Shown: positions 1 through 13,500 of the stretch, one piece after another
How positions within the stretch are numbered: the first letter of the stretch is position 1
Layout of the letters: every line of letters begins with the position of its first letter
Source of the DNA: Hepsetus odoe
Taxonomy: Eukaryota; Chordata; Actinopteri; Characiformes; Hepsetidae
NCBI GenBank assembly: GCA_017165825.1
Contig: CM029378.1
Coordinates: 17,623,133-17,687,132 of the forward strand
Direction of reading: 5' to 3'
DNA length: 64,000 nt
The notes under the pieces: generated by a model
Database searches by the model: none
What the model was told of the DNA's origin: nothing
The model's input: only the letters and a program-made list of their open reading frames with translations
Made by a program: the position numbers and the translations under genes

Positions 1-320
1 TGACAACCCTTGTCATTGCGATGTCACAGCACTGCACACCATGAATCACAACGAAATTGGACCTCTGCTTTTAACCCATGCACACAAACACCGTGCAGCA
101 GTGGGCAGCTATTGAAAGCGCCCAGGGAGCAGTGACGGGGGCGGCACCTTGCTCAAGGGTACCTCAGGGCAACCTCGGTTCGAACCCCGATCCTCTGATC
201 ATGCTTAACGCCCTAACCACTAGGGTTAACGCCCTAACCACTAGGCCACCGCTGCCCCTTGACCTCTGCTTTTAACCCATGCACACAAACACCGTGCAGC
301 AATGGGCAGCTATTGAAAGC
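1..320 (-). repeat. tRNA-derived SINE copy followed by a partial second copy
   Basis: Reverse-oriented copy of the main SINE of this window. From right to left it reads GGGGCAGCGGTGGCCTAG (A-box-like), a B-box-like GGTTCGAACC-type word, a body with CCTTGAGCAAGG, and a tail with CAATTTCGTTGTG. The copy at 1-258 is cut by the window edge, and a further partial body (260-320) abuts it. It lies within an intron of usp42. Confidence 0.8.
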
Positions 321-414
321 TATTAGAGCACATTTTCAGAACCTCATAAATGCAATGTATTTCCAAAGATCATCTTTGAGGTTGCCTATAAAAGCAGGAT
401 TTATATGACTGTAC

Positions 415-2537
415 CTTGGCAATTTTGCCTCCATTGAAATTCGAAAAGCGCTTCAGAGAAATGGTAAGCACGTTGGAGCTGCGGTGAATGGTAAACCTCT
501 TGGAGGCCTGGACCATATTCTTACATCTAAAACAACAGAACACAAAAAAGCCCAAATTTAAAAAGCATCTAGAACTTCAAAAACTATTATATCATTATTC
601 AGTAACGGTTACGTAAAAACAGAAATATACTTGTAACATTTCTACATAGAAAGAGTATGCTGTACTATAAAGATTAAACGTCTTCTGTGTCATGGTGAAC
701 CCAGAGATAAGAATGTCAACATTAATTTAACAAGGCCATGTTTTAGGGAATAGAATTACTAGGAATATATTTACAAGCAGTTTCCTCAATGTCCACATGT
801 GTTTAACAGTAGCAGTATTGCTTATATGAAACTCTTGGATTTTAAATTGTTTTTTTTTTTGTTTTTCTTTTAAATAAATAATATATTAATATTCTATCGC
901 AACTGGTTTAAGTGTGACACTTACTTGGTACACCTATAGGCATTATCCCCATCAAGCTGTTCAGGCTTCACAAATTGCTCAAAAGCTTTGGTAATAGTCG
1001 GGGCAGTCTGCAAGACAGAAGTACTTTAGAACTTTGCTATACTAGTGACAGCTGTTGATACTGAAATGTATCAATTTACGAAAGCAGTGAGTCTATAATG
1101 TGACAGGAAGTGGCAAAGTGGGCCATTTCCATGCTAAACACACAGGCATATGAAAATAATTCATTCACACACACAAAATTGCATTTTAACCAGCATAAAC
1201 ACCAGCTACCTTGGGAAAGAGTCCTGAACCTAATTTGATCATTTCAGAGTACTAAACTAACTATTTGTTTTTAAGCCAGCCAAAAAAAAAAGTGATATTA
1301 CCTTAATGTCTAGTGCAATGTCCAGATAGGGATCAAATGTATCAGACACAGCTTTGCAATGTAGACACTTCACTGTTAAATGAGAATTTAAATCAACAAC
1401 TTTACTAGATACAAAATGCAGTAATTAATACATTAATAATTTAAATTAAAAAAAAAAAAAAAACCAACAACAATAATGTGCAACAGGTAAACTGACCTCT
1501 AGACCTCAGATAGCCTCCAAATATCTGATGGATGAGAGTGGTTGCCTGTGTTTGCCGGTCCAGTCTGAAAACACAAAAATATAGAACAAGATCAGAGATA
1601 TTTTGTTTAGGCAGCCAGAGGCGTCTGGCTTTCATAAATCAAATTGATGCAGTTACAAGAAATTAAAACTACAACACAAAAGACAAGGCTAGAGCAAGTA
1701 TGTCCCTTGTCATCAGCATGCAGCTGTTAATATATACTTAAATAGATTAACATGCATTCTGTTCGCAGCAGAAATTAGAATGTTTTGATCTCACAAGCGT
1801 GATTTTAGTAGCTTACAGGTAAACTATTTCAATTAAGTATTAAAATTTTCTCAAACATAGAGTAGGGTTTAGATAGTACTTACTTATTTCCAGGCAGGCA
1901 GGACTTTTGCATAGCATCCACTGTGTACCGCAAGAACTCATGTGCATCTTCTTGGCTCCCAAAACGAAAATGCTTTGCAATCCCTGAAGCAAAGGCAAGC
2001 AGAACTCATTTATAATCACAAACATTTGAACAAGAACTATGTCACTTTAATTTGAGGTGTGCTCACGCTTTAGTTCATTCAACACGCCAATGGGCTTGAT
2101 AACATTTCCCGAGTTGGCAAACGCCTGGGTGATGTGGTTTTGCATCGTGCACAGCATGCAAAACCCAGGCTCATGACCTTTGGAAGAAAAGAATCAGAAC
2201 AAACCAATTTAATAATAATAAAAAGAAAAAAAAAGTAAATGCATTATATCCAAGGAGAGTTGCAGAGGCATTGCCGTGCAGTGACATACATGTTTTTGAA
2301 TGCTCTCTGGACAACATGTAGTTCGCAAGTGGAGCAGTGTATGAAAGACACTGAAGAGCAGAGTTGAGAAAACATGTGTTGCCCAGGTTCTGGAGTCCTG
2401 CTCCGACACGATGGATGTGGACCCACTTCAAGGAGAGACGCTCTGCAGGAAACAGGATCTTCTGAGGAACAGCGATGCCATCCCCACAGGTCGCCACCAC
2501 TGCATTAAAAATAATAATGTGTGTGTGATTATTTTAT

Positions 2538-2577
<40 letters not shown>

Positions 2578-2611
2578 TAGCTAAGGTGTATATATATATA
2601 TATATATATAG

Positions 2612-2658
<47 letters not shown>

Positions 2659-3054
2659 GCTAAGGTGTAGCCAGCCAGAATCATGCTTCCTTTCTAAGTA
2701 ACACAGCTAAATTTTAAAGCCTATAGACAAAACCAGCTGTGGTAACTGTTTTATTGGATGTATCAAATTACAAACCCAATGCTAATCATATAATTTATGA
2801 ACTTAGGGGTTCTTGCCTTGCTCCTTGGTGTTCTCAGTCGGAAGTGCAGTGTCGCTGTCGTACACAGCTGCTCCGATGCTGGGAGTCATACAAGAGGCTC
2901 TTGCTCTTTGGAGCTCTGTGGCAGAAGAGCTCACACTCCAGCTGGAACTACTGGTTTCCATTTCTCCAGTGGAGAAAGGAGTCAGGGAGCTGGAGTGCTG
3001 GCACTGCTCTGACTCGGGGTCAGACTTCTCCGAAGCTTTGTCAACTATGGTCAT
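415..3054 (-). CDS. usp42: Ubiquitin carboxyl-terminal hydrolase 42, N-terminal part (gene runs off the left edge)
   Basis: Cysteine protease that removes ubiquitin from substrates; mammalian USP42 acts on histone H2B and p53. Eight coding exons (minus strand, 5' to 3'): 3054-2817, 2499-2290, 2177-2067, 1983-1884, 1564-1497, 1372-1302, 1007-925 and 526-415. They join in frame to give 331 residues with no stop. The first residues, [13 protein letters not shown], match mammalian USP42 and set the start. The catalytic Cys box, [10 protein letters not shown], is in exon 2 with Cys at about residue 122. Later blocks visible are [14 protein letters not shown], the CxxC-type zinc ribbon halves (VKCLHC, RCTKCK) and [15 protein letters not shown]. 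The catalytic His block lies beyond the window. The intron after coding exon 1 uses a GC donor (CAAG|GCAAGA). A non-coding first exon ends at 4391 with donor CACAG|GTGAGT, and its intron ends at an acceptor just before 3063. USP36 is the close paralogue, but the N-terminus and the eif2ak1 neighbour favour usp42. Confidence 0.93.
2540..2660. repeat. (TA)n microsatellite with an internal duplication
   Basis: Three long TA runs in the usp42 intron after coding exon 1, separated by short spacers that repeat the word TAGCTAAGGTGTA. This looks like a locally duplicated microsatellite block. Confidence 0.9.
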
Positions 3055-3749
3055 TGTTCATTTCTGTAAGAAAGTACATATTCAGAACATTTCGATAAAC
3101 AGCCTGCTTCTAACTGAGTCAGTTGTTCTGCTGTTGAAAAACTTTGTTTTGTAACATATAAATCCTACTATTAAACCAATCATTAGGCAAAATTAGGGAG
3201 TATAAAGACCATCATGAGTGTACTTAAACATCCAGGACAAATCAGTAGCTCAGTAATGCTCAGCTCACTTCCACAAGCATAGGATGGATATTTAACTGAA
3301 ATGGAGACAAACAAATGATGAAGAGCATTAACGGAAAAGTTCAACCGTTCCTGAACTCAAATTTTATTCCTTGACTTTTTCCTTTCATTGCACACGTTGC
3401 TGTAATCACAACACCAACACTGTAGCCCGCCAACCTCCAGGAGCACGTGACTTGCAGGAAACGCAATCAGAACGTCGACGTTTGTAGAACCTTGAACTTG
3501 AAACAAATAAAGTCAAAGCGTTTAAACGACAATAGGGGAGACGTTTTAACAGTCACTCCCACTCGCTGCTGAGTGTGTGTGTGTGTTTTTCGCTTGGTGG
3601 ACTTTACTTTCGTTTTCGGTCACAATAACTTGATTAGCTGGTGTTAGCATTAGCACTGCTTGTGAATGACCGGGATAACGTGTCTCTGAAATGGAAAAAG
3701 AATGTGCGCATGAGGGTGTCCGGCGTTGAGCTAATTTACTTCGCCATTC

Positions 3750-4480
3750 AGAATATGATGGCGTGACTTGTGACCCACGCACGGTCGGTCTGTCTGTCTG
3801 TAACACCGCCTCCTTCCTACCCGCGTCCACCACTAACAGCTAGCCTAGCACGGCGCGGCTAGCCGAGGCTTTCGAGACACGTATAGGCCTCGGTCCCGAG
3901 ACCGGCTCTTAGAGCAGGGGCGCTAAAAGCGGCTCGTGTTTGCGGAGACTCATTTTGGCGCGGTTTGCTGGGCCTGCAGTAAGATTCCGGGGCGCGAGTG
4001 GCGGCGTGTGGAACTGAGCGCCATGGTAACGGCGCAATGTAACAATACAAATGGAACGCTCGGGCGACAGTGACGCTGTTTCCATCAAAGACGGGGAGCG
4101 GGCAAATAAAAATCAAAACTAACAAACGCCCGCACACTCTGATCTGTGGGCCGGTTCCAGCGCGGCGTTTGAACGCCTGAGCGCCGGAGGCTCGAATAGG
4201 AGGGGCTGGAGGATTTAAAATTCGCCGGCGTGTGGCTGCCCGAGAAATCGCTGGCCCCACTCTCGCCATCAAAACCTCCCGGCGCTCTGAGGCACCGCGG
4301 AGCACATTGAAACAGACACGCACCCCCCGGGCGACCCGCACAGAAACCGGGACCACCGCGCGGAACGAATGAATTAAACCACGCACTCACCTGTGATTTT
4401 ATAAATAGGCTTTAGTAGTATTCGTCCATTCTAATATCCACAGCGTCCGGCGGTGAACAATGACGTAGTTACCCCACGGG
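3750..4480 (-). promoter_or_regulatory. CpG-rich promoter and first intron region of usp42
   Basis: This stretch is conspicuously GC- and CpG-rich compared with its AT-rich surroundings (many CGG, GCGC and CCGG words around 3840-4340). It surrounds the donor of the non-coding usp42 exon at 4391/4390. A vertebrate CpG-island promoter is the simplest reading. The transcription start is probably near 4400-4460 but cannot be fixed from sequence. Long open frames on the minus strand here are a by-product of the high GC content. Confidence 0.6.
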
Positions 4481-5590
4481 TCCATCCGGGTAACCGAGAG
4501 TCACTCAGCCAATCAGCGGCCGCTTACAGCTCGCCAACATGGCGAAAACGTGTCTGCGTTAATGTGGGTTTGTTTCAACCAGCACAACTTTCACGAGCGA
4601 TGGGTGTTTCCTGGTTTGACTTGGAGGTGGATGGAGAGGGAACAGTAGCTTCAAAGCTCGATTGTGAAGATTAAGAAGGGATGTCGTTGTTTTTAGTTTG
4701 CCAACGAGACCACACTTCGCCCTAGACCCCTTCTTAAAGTGGGCTACCGAGTACCCATCCCACAATTGGACACACCTTTGGCGAGATTCTGAAACACTGG
4801 CGGTTATTATTGCAACACAAATGGTAGGGGAGGGTAATTGGACGATATTTATGGTTATCGTGATACATTACATCACAATGTTATTTTCTGGGCATCTCGA
4901 TATCAGCTTTGAACACTGACCAGTTGCCCGTTTTCTTTTAAAAAGCACGATTAGTCCTGTTTAAGTGGGGTGAGTGTTGTGTTAGGCGTGAAATGTTGAT
5001 GGAAATTACTGTATTCATACTTTCGTGGAAGCGCTGGTCCTCCAAAACCAACAAATACAGTGTGGTATAATCAGTCCCCAACAATTACTACTGCATTCAA
5101 TAGAAGCATGATGTTTTGGACACAGCCACCTTTTCTGAAATTCATGCAAGGATGCAGGGAATTGGGTTTCCATATCTATAATACATGCCTGCACATTTGC
5201 AGACAAGAGCTTGTGCAGTATTGAAAAACGTACTCCATTTAGCATACTTGCACAAAATACACTTAAAACCACATAAAAAAAAGAATGCCAAACACAACAC
5301 CACAAATACATTCATTCGTGAAAGTGAACGATGCAAGCCATTAACAGATCAATATAGAACATTTTTACGAAGTCTGTAAAAATAGAAGTGTATAAATTAT
5401 GCATGTTTCGTGGTTTGGAGTGAGAAGGACAAGCATGTATACATGGTTTGTTAAATTATAATGGCTCTCACACACAAATAAATAAATTAGTCTGTAATGT
5501 GTCTGACGACACTGGGTTTGCCATGGATGTTTCACAGTTAATTACATTGCAGGCTGTCAGGGATTGATTTCTGACTCATGATCAGCAGAA
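4480..5590. other. Intergenic, no gene seen
   Basis: This lies between the usp42 promoter and the LINE fragment. Short open frames on both strands have no coding character that I recognise, and no RNA gene was seen. The bases next to the CpG-rich block may hold upstream regulatory sequence of usp42. Confidence 0.5.
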
Positions 5591-6035
5591 ACACCTCCCT
5601 TCAAGCAATCTTCTTCTTGTGGCTCCTCCTGTTTACTACAGCAGACCATCTGCTCTTTTTTTCCCCCGATGCTCTGCATCTTCTTTTACACCAGCTGCCT
5701 GCTTGTCCTCTATTGCCACATCCATAGAGCTCCCCTTTGGTCTTCCTCTTCTCCTCTTGCCTGGTAGCTCCAGTCTCAACATCTTCTCCCGATATTCTCC
5801 TCGTCTTTCCTCTGTGAAACCATACTGTTCCATGTTTTCTCAAGCTAGCTTCCACGACTCTTTCCATAACTTTATGCTGTGGCAGATCAACTTCATCCCT
5901 CTATAGTTACTACAGCTCTGTGCATCACTTTTATTCCTGAAAATCAGTACCAGTACATTTTGTCTCCGCTCCTCATGGTCTTCTCACTTTCCAAGATCGT
6001 GTAAAATGATCTAGCCTCAACTGCCATCTCTCCTA
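5590..6035 (-). mobile_element. RTE-type LINE fragment (reverse transcriptase piece joined to the 3' end)
   Basis: Read on the minus strand, degenerate frames give a reverse-transcriptase-region motif close to NYRGIKLMCHSIKLWKE. This is followed almost directly by the C-terminal ORF end typical of fish RTE elements (LRLELPGKRRRGRPK). The part normally between these motifs is missing, so this is a deleted, dead copy. Frameshifts and stops are present. Confidence 0.7.
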
Positions 6036-6036
6036 A

Positions 6037-6043
<7 letters not shown>

Positions 6044-6080
<37 letters not shown>
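6044..6080. repeat. AC/AT microsatellite
   Basis: Short ACACACAC run passing into a (TA)n run, next to the LINE fragment. No other role is visible. Confidence 0.85.
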
Positions 6081-6085
<5 letters not shown>

Positions 6086-6089
6086 CACA

Positions 6090-7576
6090 AATATATACAC
6101 ACACAATAAATAAATACCATTAAATAAATAAAAAACCTTTAATTATTTAATAAAAGCATATTCAAAGATCTAAGTTTGTGTTCATGAAAACTGACACTAC
6201 TGACAAAGACTGGGGATGGGTCAAACAAAAATCTTTTATTTTTAAAAAAATTTTTTTTTTAGGTTTATTAGCTCAGTCTCTCCGAATATGTGAACAAAAA
6301 TCTAATTTGATTTTAATTCTCAAAGGCAGAATACTTGCATCAAGTCTCTTTTCATGTCAGCTCCTAAGTGGTTAAAAGAACGTCAGAATTTGGTTTAAAC
6401 CATCTAAGTCATCGATATATCTTCTATATTTTGAGCTAAGTAAGAAAACACAAGTGTCCTTACCGGTTGGGTTCTTTTTCTTAGGTTTCCGAGTAGTGTT
6501 GAAAGCATAATTGCAGAGAACAACCCACTGCTGTCCCAAAGAAACACTACAACAGGCAATCCTAAAGGATTCAGAATCTTCTGACTACATAATGAACATG
6601 GGAATGGATCTGTATGAGCTTGGGGTTTTATAGTGATGACAAAAATATCAAAAATCTTTTTTGTGCTAAACGTGTGAGTCATTGAAATTCTCATTGTCCA
6701 TTTTATCAGCTCCAGTGACATTAAAGGTGAACGTTTTGCTGTTTACAATTACAGACTGTAGTCCATTCGCTTCTTTTTATAATTTGTTACCATATACATG
6801 CACACATCCTCACTACCATGCGACATCAGTTTCCCTGTATTTTAGATTACATAAGACCTTTGCAATAAGTCTGGTCTGGGCACCTGTAAATGATGTAACA
6901 GCAAATGTAAAGGCTGGCTGATACAAAAGGACAATTGAAAACATCTCAAAATTCAAACTAAATTACTTTATGAAATGTAAGCTTAAGATTTTGGGGTCCT
7001 CCTTACAGACGAACAGAGCTGAAGGTCATTTAAAAGCTGTACTTTAGAATTAAAAGCATTCTGCAAGAAAGAGTAAAATTATCAAAGCAATAACAGAAAG
7101 ACTCAAAGTGTTTGCCACTGTTAACAGCTGTCTGATGATTTAAAGAGTGTCCAAATGTTTAAACATGGCACAAATAAGTAAATAAGCTTGTTTTTTAAAT
7201 TAAGACACTTTTTTAGTTAAATGTCTGCAGAGTTTAGAACTTAGATTAGATTACTTTCTTTCACTACAAATCCACAAAAATGGTAATTTACAATATTTAA
7301 GCCATGGAGCAGTATTAGTCTTGGGGAAATAGAGAAAAGGTAACTGAGCAGAAAATGGGGGGGGGGGGTCACAATAAGCAAACATTGTCCAAAATAGAGA
7401 AAACTGTAATTGGCTGTTTTATTTTTTCCTTTAACAGTTTACAGTTCAGTTAAATATGGCACTTAATACTGTACATACAGGGAAAGCTGCACTCATACGG
7501 AGAACCATTTGCTCCTCCAAAAAAACTGTACATTTAATAGGCTTCCATCAAAGAGGACGTTGAGGGATAATGACAC
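6090..7576. other. 3' flank of eif2ak1, AT-rich
   Basis: This region lies downstream of the eif2ak1 stop codon. A minus-strand AATAAA (TTTATT at 7428-7433) about 145 bases past the stop is a plausible polyadenylation signal. A run of nine or more G residues sits near 7350. No further coding sequence is recognised. Confidence 0.45.
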
Positions 7577-10500
7577 TTAAGTCTCCTCTGGATCGTGTGG
7601 TGCACTCTGTAAGCTCTGTAGCTCACTTATCTGTCTTCTGAGTTGAACAATTTCCTCTTCTTGCTCACTAACACGCTGCCGCAAACTGTGGATTTCCTAG
7701 AAATTAGATTACAGATTTTTATTAATGGTTGAGTCAGTTCTCAGTGCAGAATGTCTCTTTTCTATCATGTGTCCTGGCAATAAGGAATAATTTCAATACA
7801 TCCTCGCTCTGGATCGCATTCTTTTTTGGTCTGACCAACTGCACAAGCGTGGTCACTGCAGTGGTGGCGTGCTACATACCATTAAATGATTTTATGTTGT
7901 CATCTGCATTTAGGACTAAAACAGAAAGCAGGAAACTGATTTACTGTAACATGAATGGTCTGTATATTTTTTTTGAGCTTGGGCTATTTCTAACTTCATA
8001 TGGAAACTGTCATTTTACTGTATAGGCAGTGTTTACAGTTACACGAAAATAACTATCCTTAAAAATAATATTTTTCGTTATGAATAACAGAATTTTGTTG
8101 CTATAGCACCCAAAACTGTTGTTCACATGCAGCTTTAGTATCTGAGCCACACATTGTGTAAAAGCGCAAAAAATGGTTTGTTTTATGTATCATCATAAGG
8201 GTTTATCATTCATTTTAAGTCATTTTTTCAAATGCCTTTTGGAAAAAATAGTGTGGCTTGCTAATAGTCTTTATGAACTTGTAATAAGGGTGAGGTAAAT
8301 AAAGTAATTAAACAATAAACCCTATTTTTTCTGCTATTCAAACACAACTGTGTTTTATTTTTCCTTTATATCTCCAGAACCACTGTTACCACATCAATAT
8401 ATCATTCTGAAGTACCATGGCCCCAAACACCACAGGGCAAAACTAAGAACAAAGGACTGATTTTGATACTTAACATTACTATCATGTGGAACACCAGAAC
8501 ATAAATAAAATTTCTAATATTTAAAATTTGCCTTTATAAACTGCAATAAAACGTTTTCACATTATTTTCTGGCTTTCAGTGTAAATGTGTATATGTTAAA
8601 AAAAAATGCCTACCATATCTTTGGGGGTAAAAAGATCACTTTGCAGTAGCTGGGATGCACTTGGTCGCTTTGAAGGGTCAGAGCTGGTCAGTAGTCTAAT
8701 GTATTTAGTCAAGACTGGCCAGTTCTGAGCCAGGCTGTCTGAGACCTTTCCATTTCTCAGGTCCCCAAGTGTGTGAACACGTTCCATCTCTGTCCCAAAT
8801 GGCTGGAACAACTCAACAGCTATCACCCCTATGCTGTACATATCTGACTGCAAAACAGAGATAAATGCACATAAATATCTGACGCCACAACCATCTAATA
8901 AGAATTCTTTACAAAATGACGTGCTGATCATGAAATCTCGAATTTCATACACAATTTTATATCGATTTTTTTTTTATTAAAATGTTTTGAGTCAGCATTT
9001 AAAGTATATATTGTGGCCTAAATGTGCATATTTTTGAAATTGATTCTAACATTTATAAACGATACAGTTCCATTGTCACCTGAACACTGGTGCTTTTTTA
9101 CATCATTTAATCAAATTACTAAACCGAAGGAGGGAATCTCTACAATGTGCAGAATGTTGGATCTTGAACCAGGACTGAGGATCACATTGTGAAACTTGTT
9201 TCAGCCAACCTGCTAATCAGCAAATGAACTAGTACCTATAACACTTTTTGACACAGCCCAAGATCGATTTCAGTTACCTTTGAATCATAATGAGAGCCCT
9301 CTAGTTGCTCTGGGGAAGCGTAAACAAATGTCCCCACTCCAGTAGTGTGAGAAGACTCTGGAAAAACATACATCAGTCAGGCTGATCTATATTATATATA
9401 TATATTATATATAGAAACATTTAGTGCTACATGAAAATAAAATGGTCTCAGTATAAAAGATACATCTTAAATTCATTACAATTCAAGGTAATTAGAAGTC
9501 AAAACTGCAGTTAATAAACATGTGAAATATCATATGTGGCCCAACTGTAATCTATGTGCAACTATGAATATCATCAGCATTGTACATACAGGGTGGTAGT
9601 GTGCATTACTAATATGTAACTGCACAGTTATTGCATAGTTACACGAAGTGGGGCCGATAAAAAGATAGGTCTTTGCGAACGTATATCATATAGATATGTA
9701 AAATTAATTCTAAACTTTAAATAAAGCTTCCTGAAAATTACATACCTGCAATTTCACCTGTGTGAGAATTTAAAGATAGCTGTTCATTATCATTCATAAC
9801 AATATCCTTACACGCCAATCCAAAATCCCCTATCTTCACTTTGCAGTCCTGACCATGAAGGAAAATATTCCGTGGCTGTAAACAAACAAACAACAAAAAA
9901 AAACAACTGGGTTTCACGACAATTTCATTGGTGGTGCCAGCAGTCATGTTGTTTGTGAGGTCATTATCAAGAACAAACATATATTCTAACATAAGAATGT
10001 TTTGCTTTGCTCTAAAATCTAAATGGAGTTAGTAACCAAGCTTACAGAAGGCCCTACACCAGCCAGACACTAGCCAGCTTTTAAAAATGGGGAATGCTAT
10101 GACTGGTAACAATCAACACTTCCAGCAAGTGAAATTTTACAAAGAACACAGAGTGTCAAATGGGGAATATAAACTACATGAAGCAATCGTAAATACAGAC
10201 ATACAACGTATAAAAAAACTTTCGAAATTACTTGAAATCAACCAGCCCATCCTGATCTGGAAGTACTTCAGCTTCTTGGCAGTGGAATCGGTAGGTTACT
10301 GAATTATAACAGAGCACTAATTAAGCAGTTCAAGTGAACAAATGCATGCTACAAATAATCGGCATGTACTTGTTTGTGGTGAAAATGAGCTGCTGCTTCT
10401 AGATAAGGTTAGCGGCAGTGACGGATAAGGGCAGGGAGGTGGCGCCACTTGAGCTTAATTCCAAAAAACGTTGTTTCCTGTTGCTGTCTAAACAAATATA

Positions 10501-13500
10501 TATAACAATTCTTACTAATGGTCCTTCAACATATTAACTTCATCAGAAATCAATGTAAATTGCCTTTTTACAAATGTATAATATGGAAATGTAAATAGAA
10601 AAAAAAATGTCTGGTAATGGTGGTGACATGCCAAATAGTTTTGCATGTTCATGCCACACAAATGTACAGTAGCAGGTATAGTAGCCTAGAGTTTTGTAAT
10701 GTTTTATTATCGTTTCCTTGTTCTTTTCTCAGTATCAGCCTATACTTCCTATACACCTTGCTGCTTTATACAGGAAAGTGCAAAGCCTTGAGGCCCTCTT
10801 GGATTCAGGGGCTAATGCTGAATTATGGTAACTATTCAACAATGTCAAATAAAAATTTACAACCGAATTATATCCCAAATGATGAATACTGAAGAACTTA
10901 TCACGTTTATACATGCACTCATTAGTCATCCTCTTGTTAGTGACCAGAGTGGCTTGAATACTCTGCATCTCCTGATAGTAAACTGGCCAGTCACCTTAAA
11001 CAACAGGAGGCTTTTGCCAATAGAAACCAACATGCTGCAGCGAACTGAGGACTGCCTGCAAGTACTCTGTGAACATGGTGTGAACATAAATGCCAGGACA
11101 AGGGGTCCCGGCCAGCAAACAGCATTGCATCTTGCTGTATCCTATAGAGCCCTTTCAGCTGTGGGAATCCTGGGGAGTCGAGGAGCAAGAATTAACAATA
11201 CTGACCATGCTGGGATGACACCCCTGCACATAGCTGCAGGCATTCTTCACACAGAGATCACCTCATGCCTAATACAATTAGGAGCCGATGTCAACCACTC
11301 TGTAGAGTATTCAGGCGACACCTCCCTTCATCTGGCTGTGCAAGCAGCATCCAAAACATTCTCCAAGATGGCTTTGCAATCAGGCCTCAACTGTATTAAG
11401 GAACTCCTAGAGAGAGGAGCTTTGCCCAATGCTGTAAATTCTGAAGGCCACACACCCCTTCACCAAGCCTGCTATGGTGGCAGGGAGGACGTGGTGGACC
11501 TGCTATTCAAACATGGAGGGAACATCAACAAGCTAACTTCTACTGGAGAGAACGGTCTCTTTTTCTTTCTCTCTAAAACAACTAATCTTCAAAACACCGC
11601 TTTACTGGCCAAACTGCTGTGCCTTACCAACCCACTGAGACTGGTCACCTCACAGGGCTGCCTTCCTTATGTGCTAATGCTTCCCTGGTATTCCGAACAG
11701 AAAGACAAACTCATGTTCTTATCCCAGCAACCCAGAGACTTGCTTGAAATCTGTAAGATCCACTTTCTCCTAAACTACAAGGACAGCTGCAAGCCCTTTT
11801 TTAAAGAAACGCTGCCTGAGAAGTTGTACAACTTCGTCTTTCATCACTGGCAATGCCCTTCCAATCTGGAATTCAATATCCCTGAAGTATCATTTACCTT
11901 AATACCCATACTTCCAAACTGACCTTGCTTCACAAGCCAGTACCGGCCAGGGGCCAAAATGGATTTAACCATAAGCTCCACAACACTGAACGTAATGTGG
12001 AAAATGAAATAAATGTGTGCAAACTAACCTTAAGGTCTCGGTGCATAATTCCACAAGAGTGAATATACTCCACTCCTTCAAGTATTTTCTTAAAAATATT
12101 GGATGCTTGTTCACAATCCACTGACTGGCAAGGACCTGTACATGAATGAATAAGTATAATTAAAACACTGGGATAGCAAGTGTATGTATAAAGTCTTACA
12201 GTGTCCTCCACTGCACCTACATGTTTGTGCCAACTTAATGAAGAGCTGAATGTGATTTAAAGTCTTTTCTAGTGCTTGTTAATTATGTAAGTCTTTTAGC
12301 TTCAATGTTGTATCCCAGGCCATAGTAGTCTGCATGAACTTAACGTAGAGTTGAATGTTATTTGAGTAGGTCAAGAGAAGTTCTGGATATATTTCTGCAG
12401 AGAAGGACTAGCTGCTAGAGTTTTCTAGCTAAACTGAAGGTAAAAAATAAGGATACGTGGATTCTGTATGCCAAAATCCTATAACAATACTTGACTGAAT
12501 TCACCTCTTGCCATTGCGAGTCCTGCTGTAGGTCTGAAGTTCTGTTCCTGAATCCAGTCTTTCAGAGAACGTTCACAAAGCTGCATCTGGATGTAGAGCA
12601 TCAAGTGAAACTGGACCTGTCAGATTGGATACCAATGTAAAAGTGAATGAAGGAAATATGGATTTGAAATGATTTTTTTGTTTTCAAAATGCCAGATCTG
12701 TTTGTAAGAATTATGAACAACGTGCCTCTTTAGGATGCGTTTCAGCCCATCGCTCACTGCCCATGTCCATGTAGGAGTTGTTGTTTAACTCAATTCTGTT
12801 CTGACTGGGATCAACCTCTGACAGGGCTGAATCTTCCCAGCTAAACACGGGGCAGGCGTCCACAGCAGAACGAGGTTTCTCCAGGAACACACATGGAACA
12901 AAGTTCTCCGGGTTGCGCATATTTTTTGGGCATACAGCTTGAACCCTGTCGTCTTTTTCCATTGCATATTTAACTGAGATATTCTCTGAGCTGCAAGTGC
13001 ATTGGTCTCCTCTGTTTTTTGAACAATCAGAGTTTTCAAAAACAACAGATGATCCATTGGTGCTTTCCTCAAAGCATCTGAAAGAAAGACCCGACCCATT
13101 TTCATTATAGTACCACTTGAGTGTTCGTCTACTCTATTTAAGTAAGCAAAGTCAGCTTTCTTACCCGTCGAATTTAGATGGATTTTCCAAAGCAGGAAGC
13201 ACTGATTTAATATCTATAAAAAAAAAGAAAAAAAAAAAGGATAGCACTATCTAAACATTTTTGGTTTTATCCGCATTATATAGCTTCTGACCTTAATATC
13301 AATAAGAAGTCAATAATTTTGTCCATATTTAATTTTCAAAGCTCATTACCCTTTTACCCTCATTATGGGTGAATTACCTTTCACAGCTGGTTGCACATGC
13401 TCCATCCAAGTAGTGTGATAGCCAACTATGTTTGGATGCTGAAGACTGGATAAAACTTTGACTTCCCTTAGAACCTAAAACAAATCAGTTAGCATGTCAA

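Noticed and set aside
2540..2660. Regular tandem structure considered as an array of interest
   Set aside because: It is a plain TA microsatellite with duplicated spacers, not a CRISPR-like or satellite array.
3859..4386. 175-codon open frame on the minus strand
   Set aside because: It lies in the CpG-rich usp42 promoter/intron. Long frames are expected there from GC content, and no domain is recognisable.
12763..12816. Stronger-looking donor (GGCA|GTGAGC) for the end of eif2ak1 exon 9
   Set aside because: It leaves phase 1, whereas every usable acceptor of exon 10 is phase 0. The donor after GAG at 12816 is the one that fits.
12785..13105. Alternative 106-codon frame over eif2ak1 exon 9
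   Set aside because: It is a shadow in another frame. The frame used here keeps phase with both neighbouring exons.
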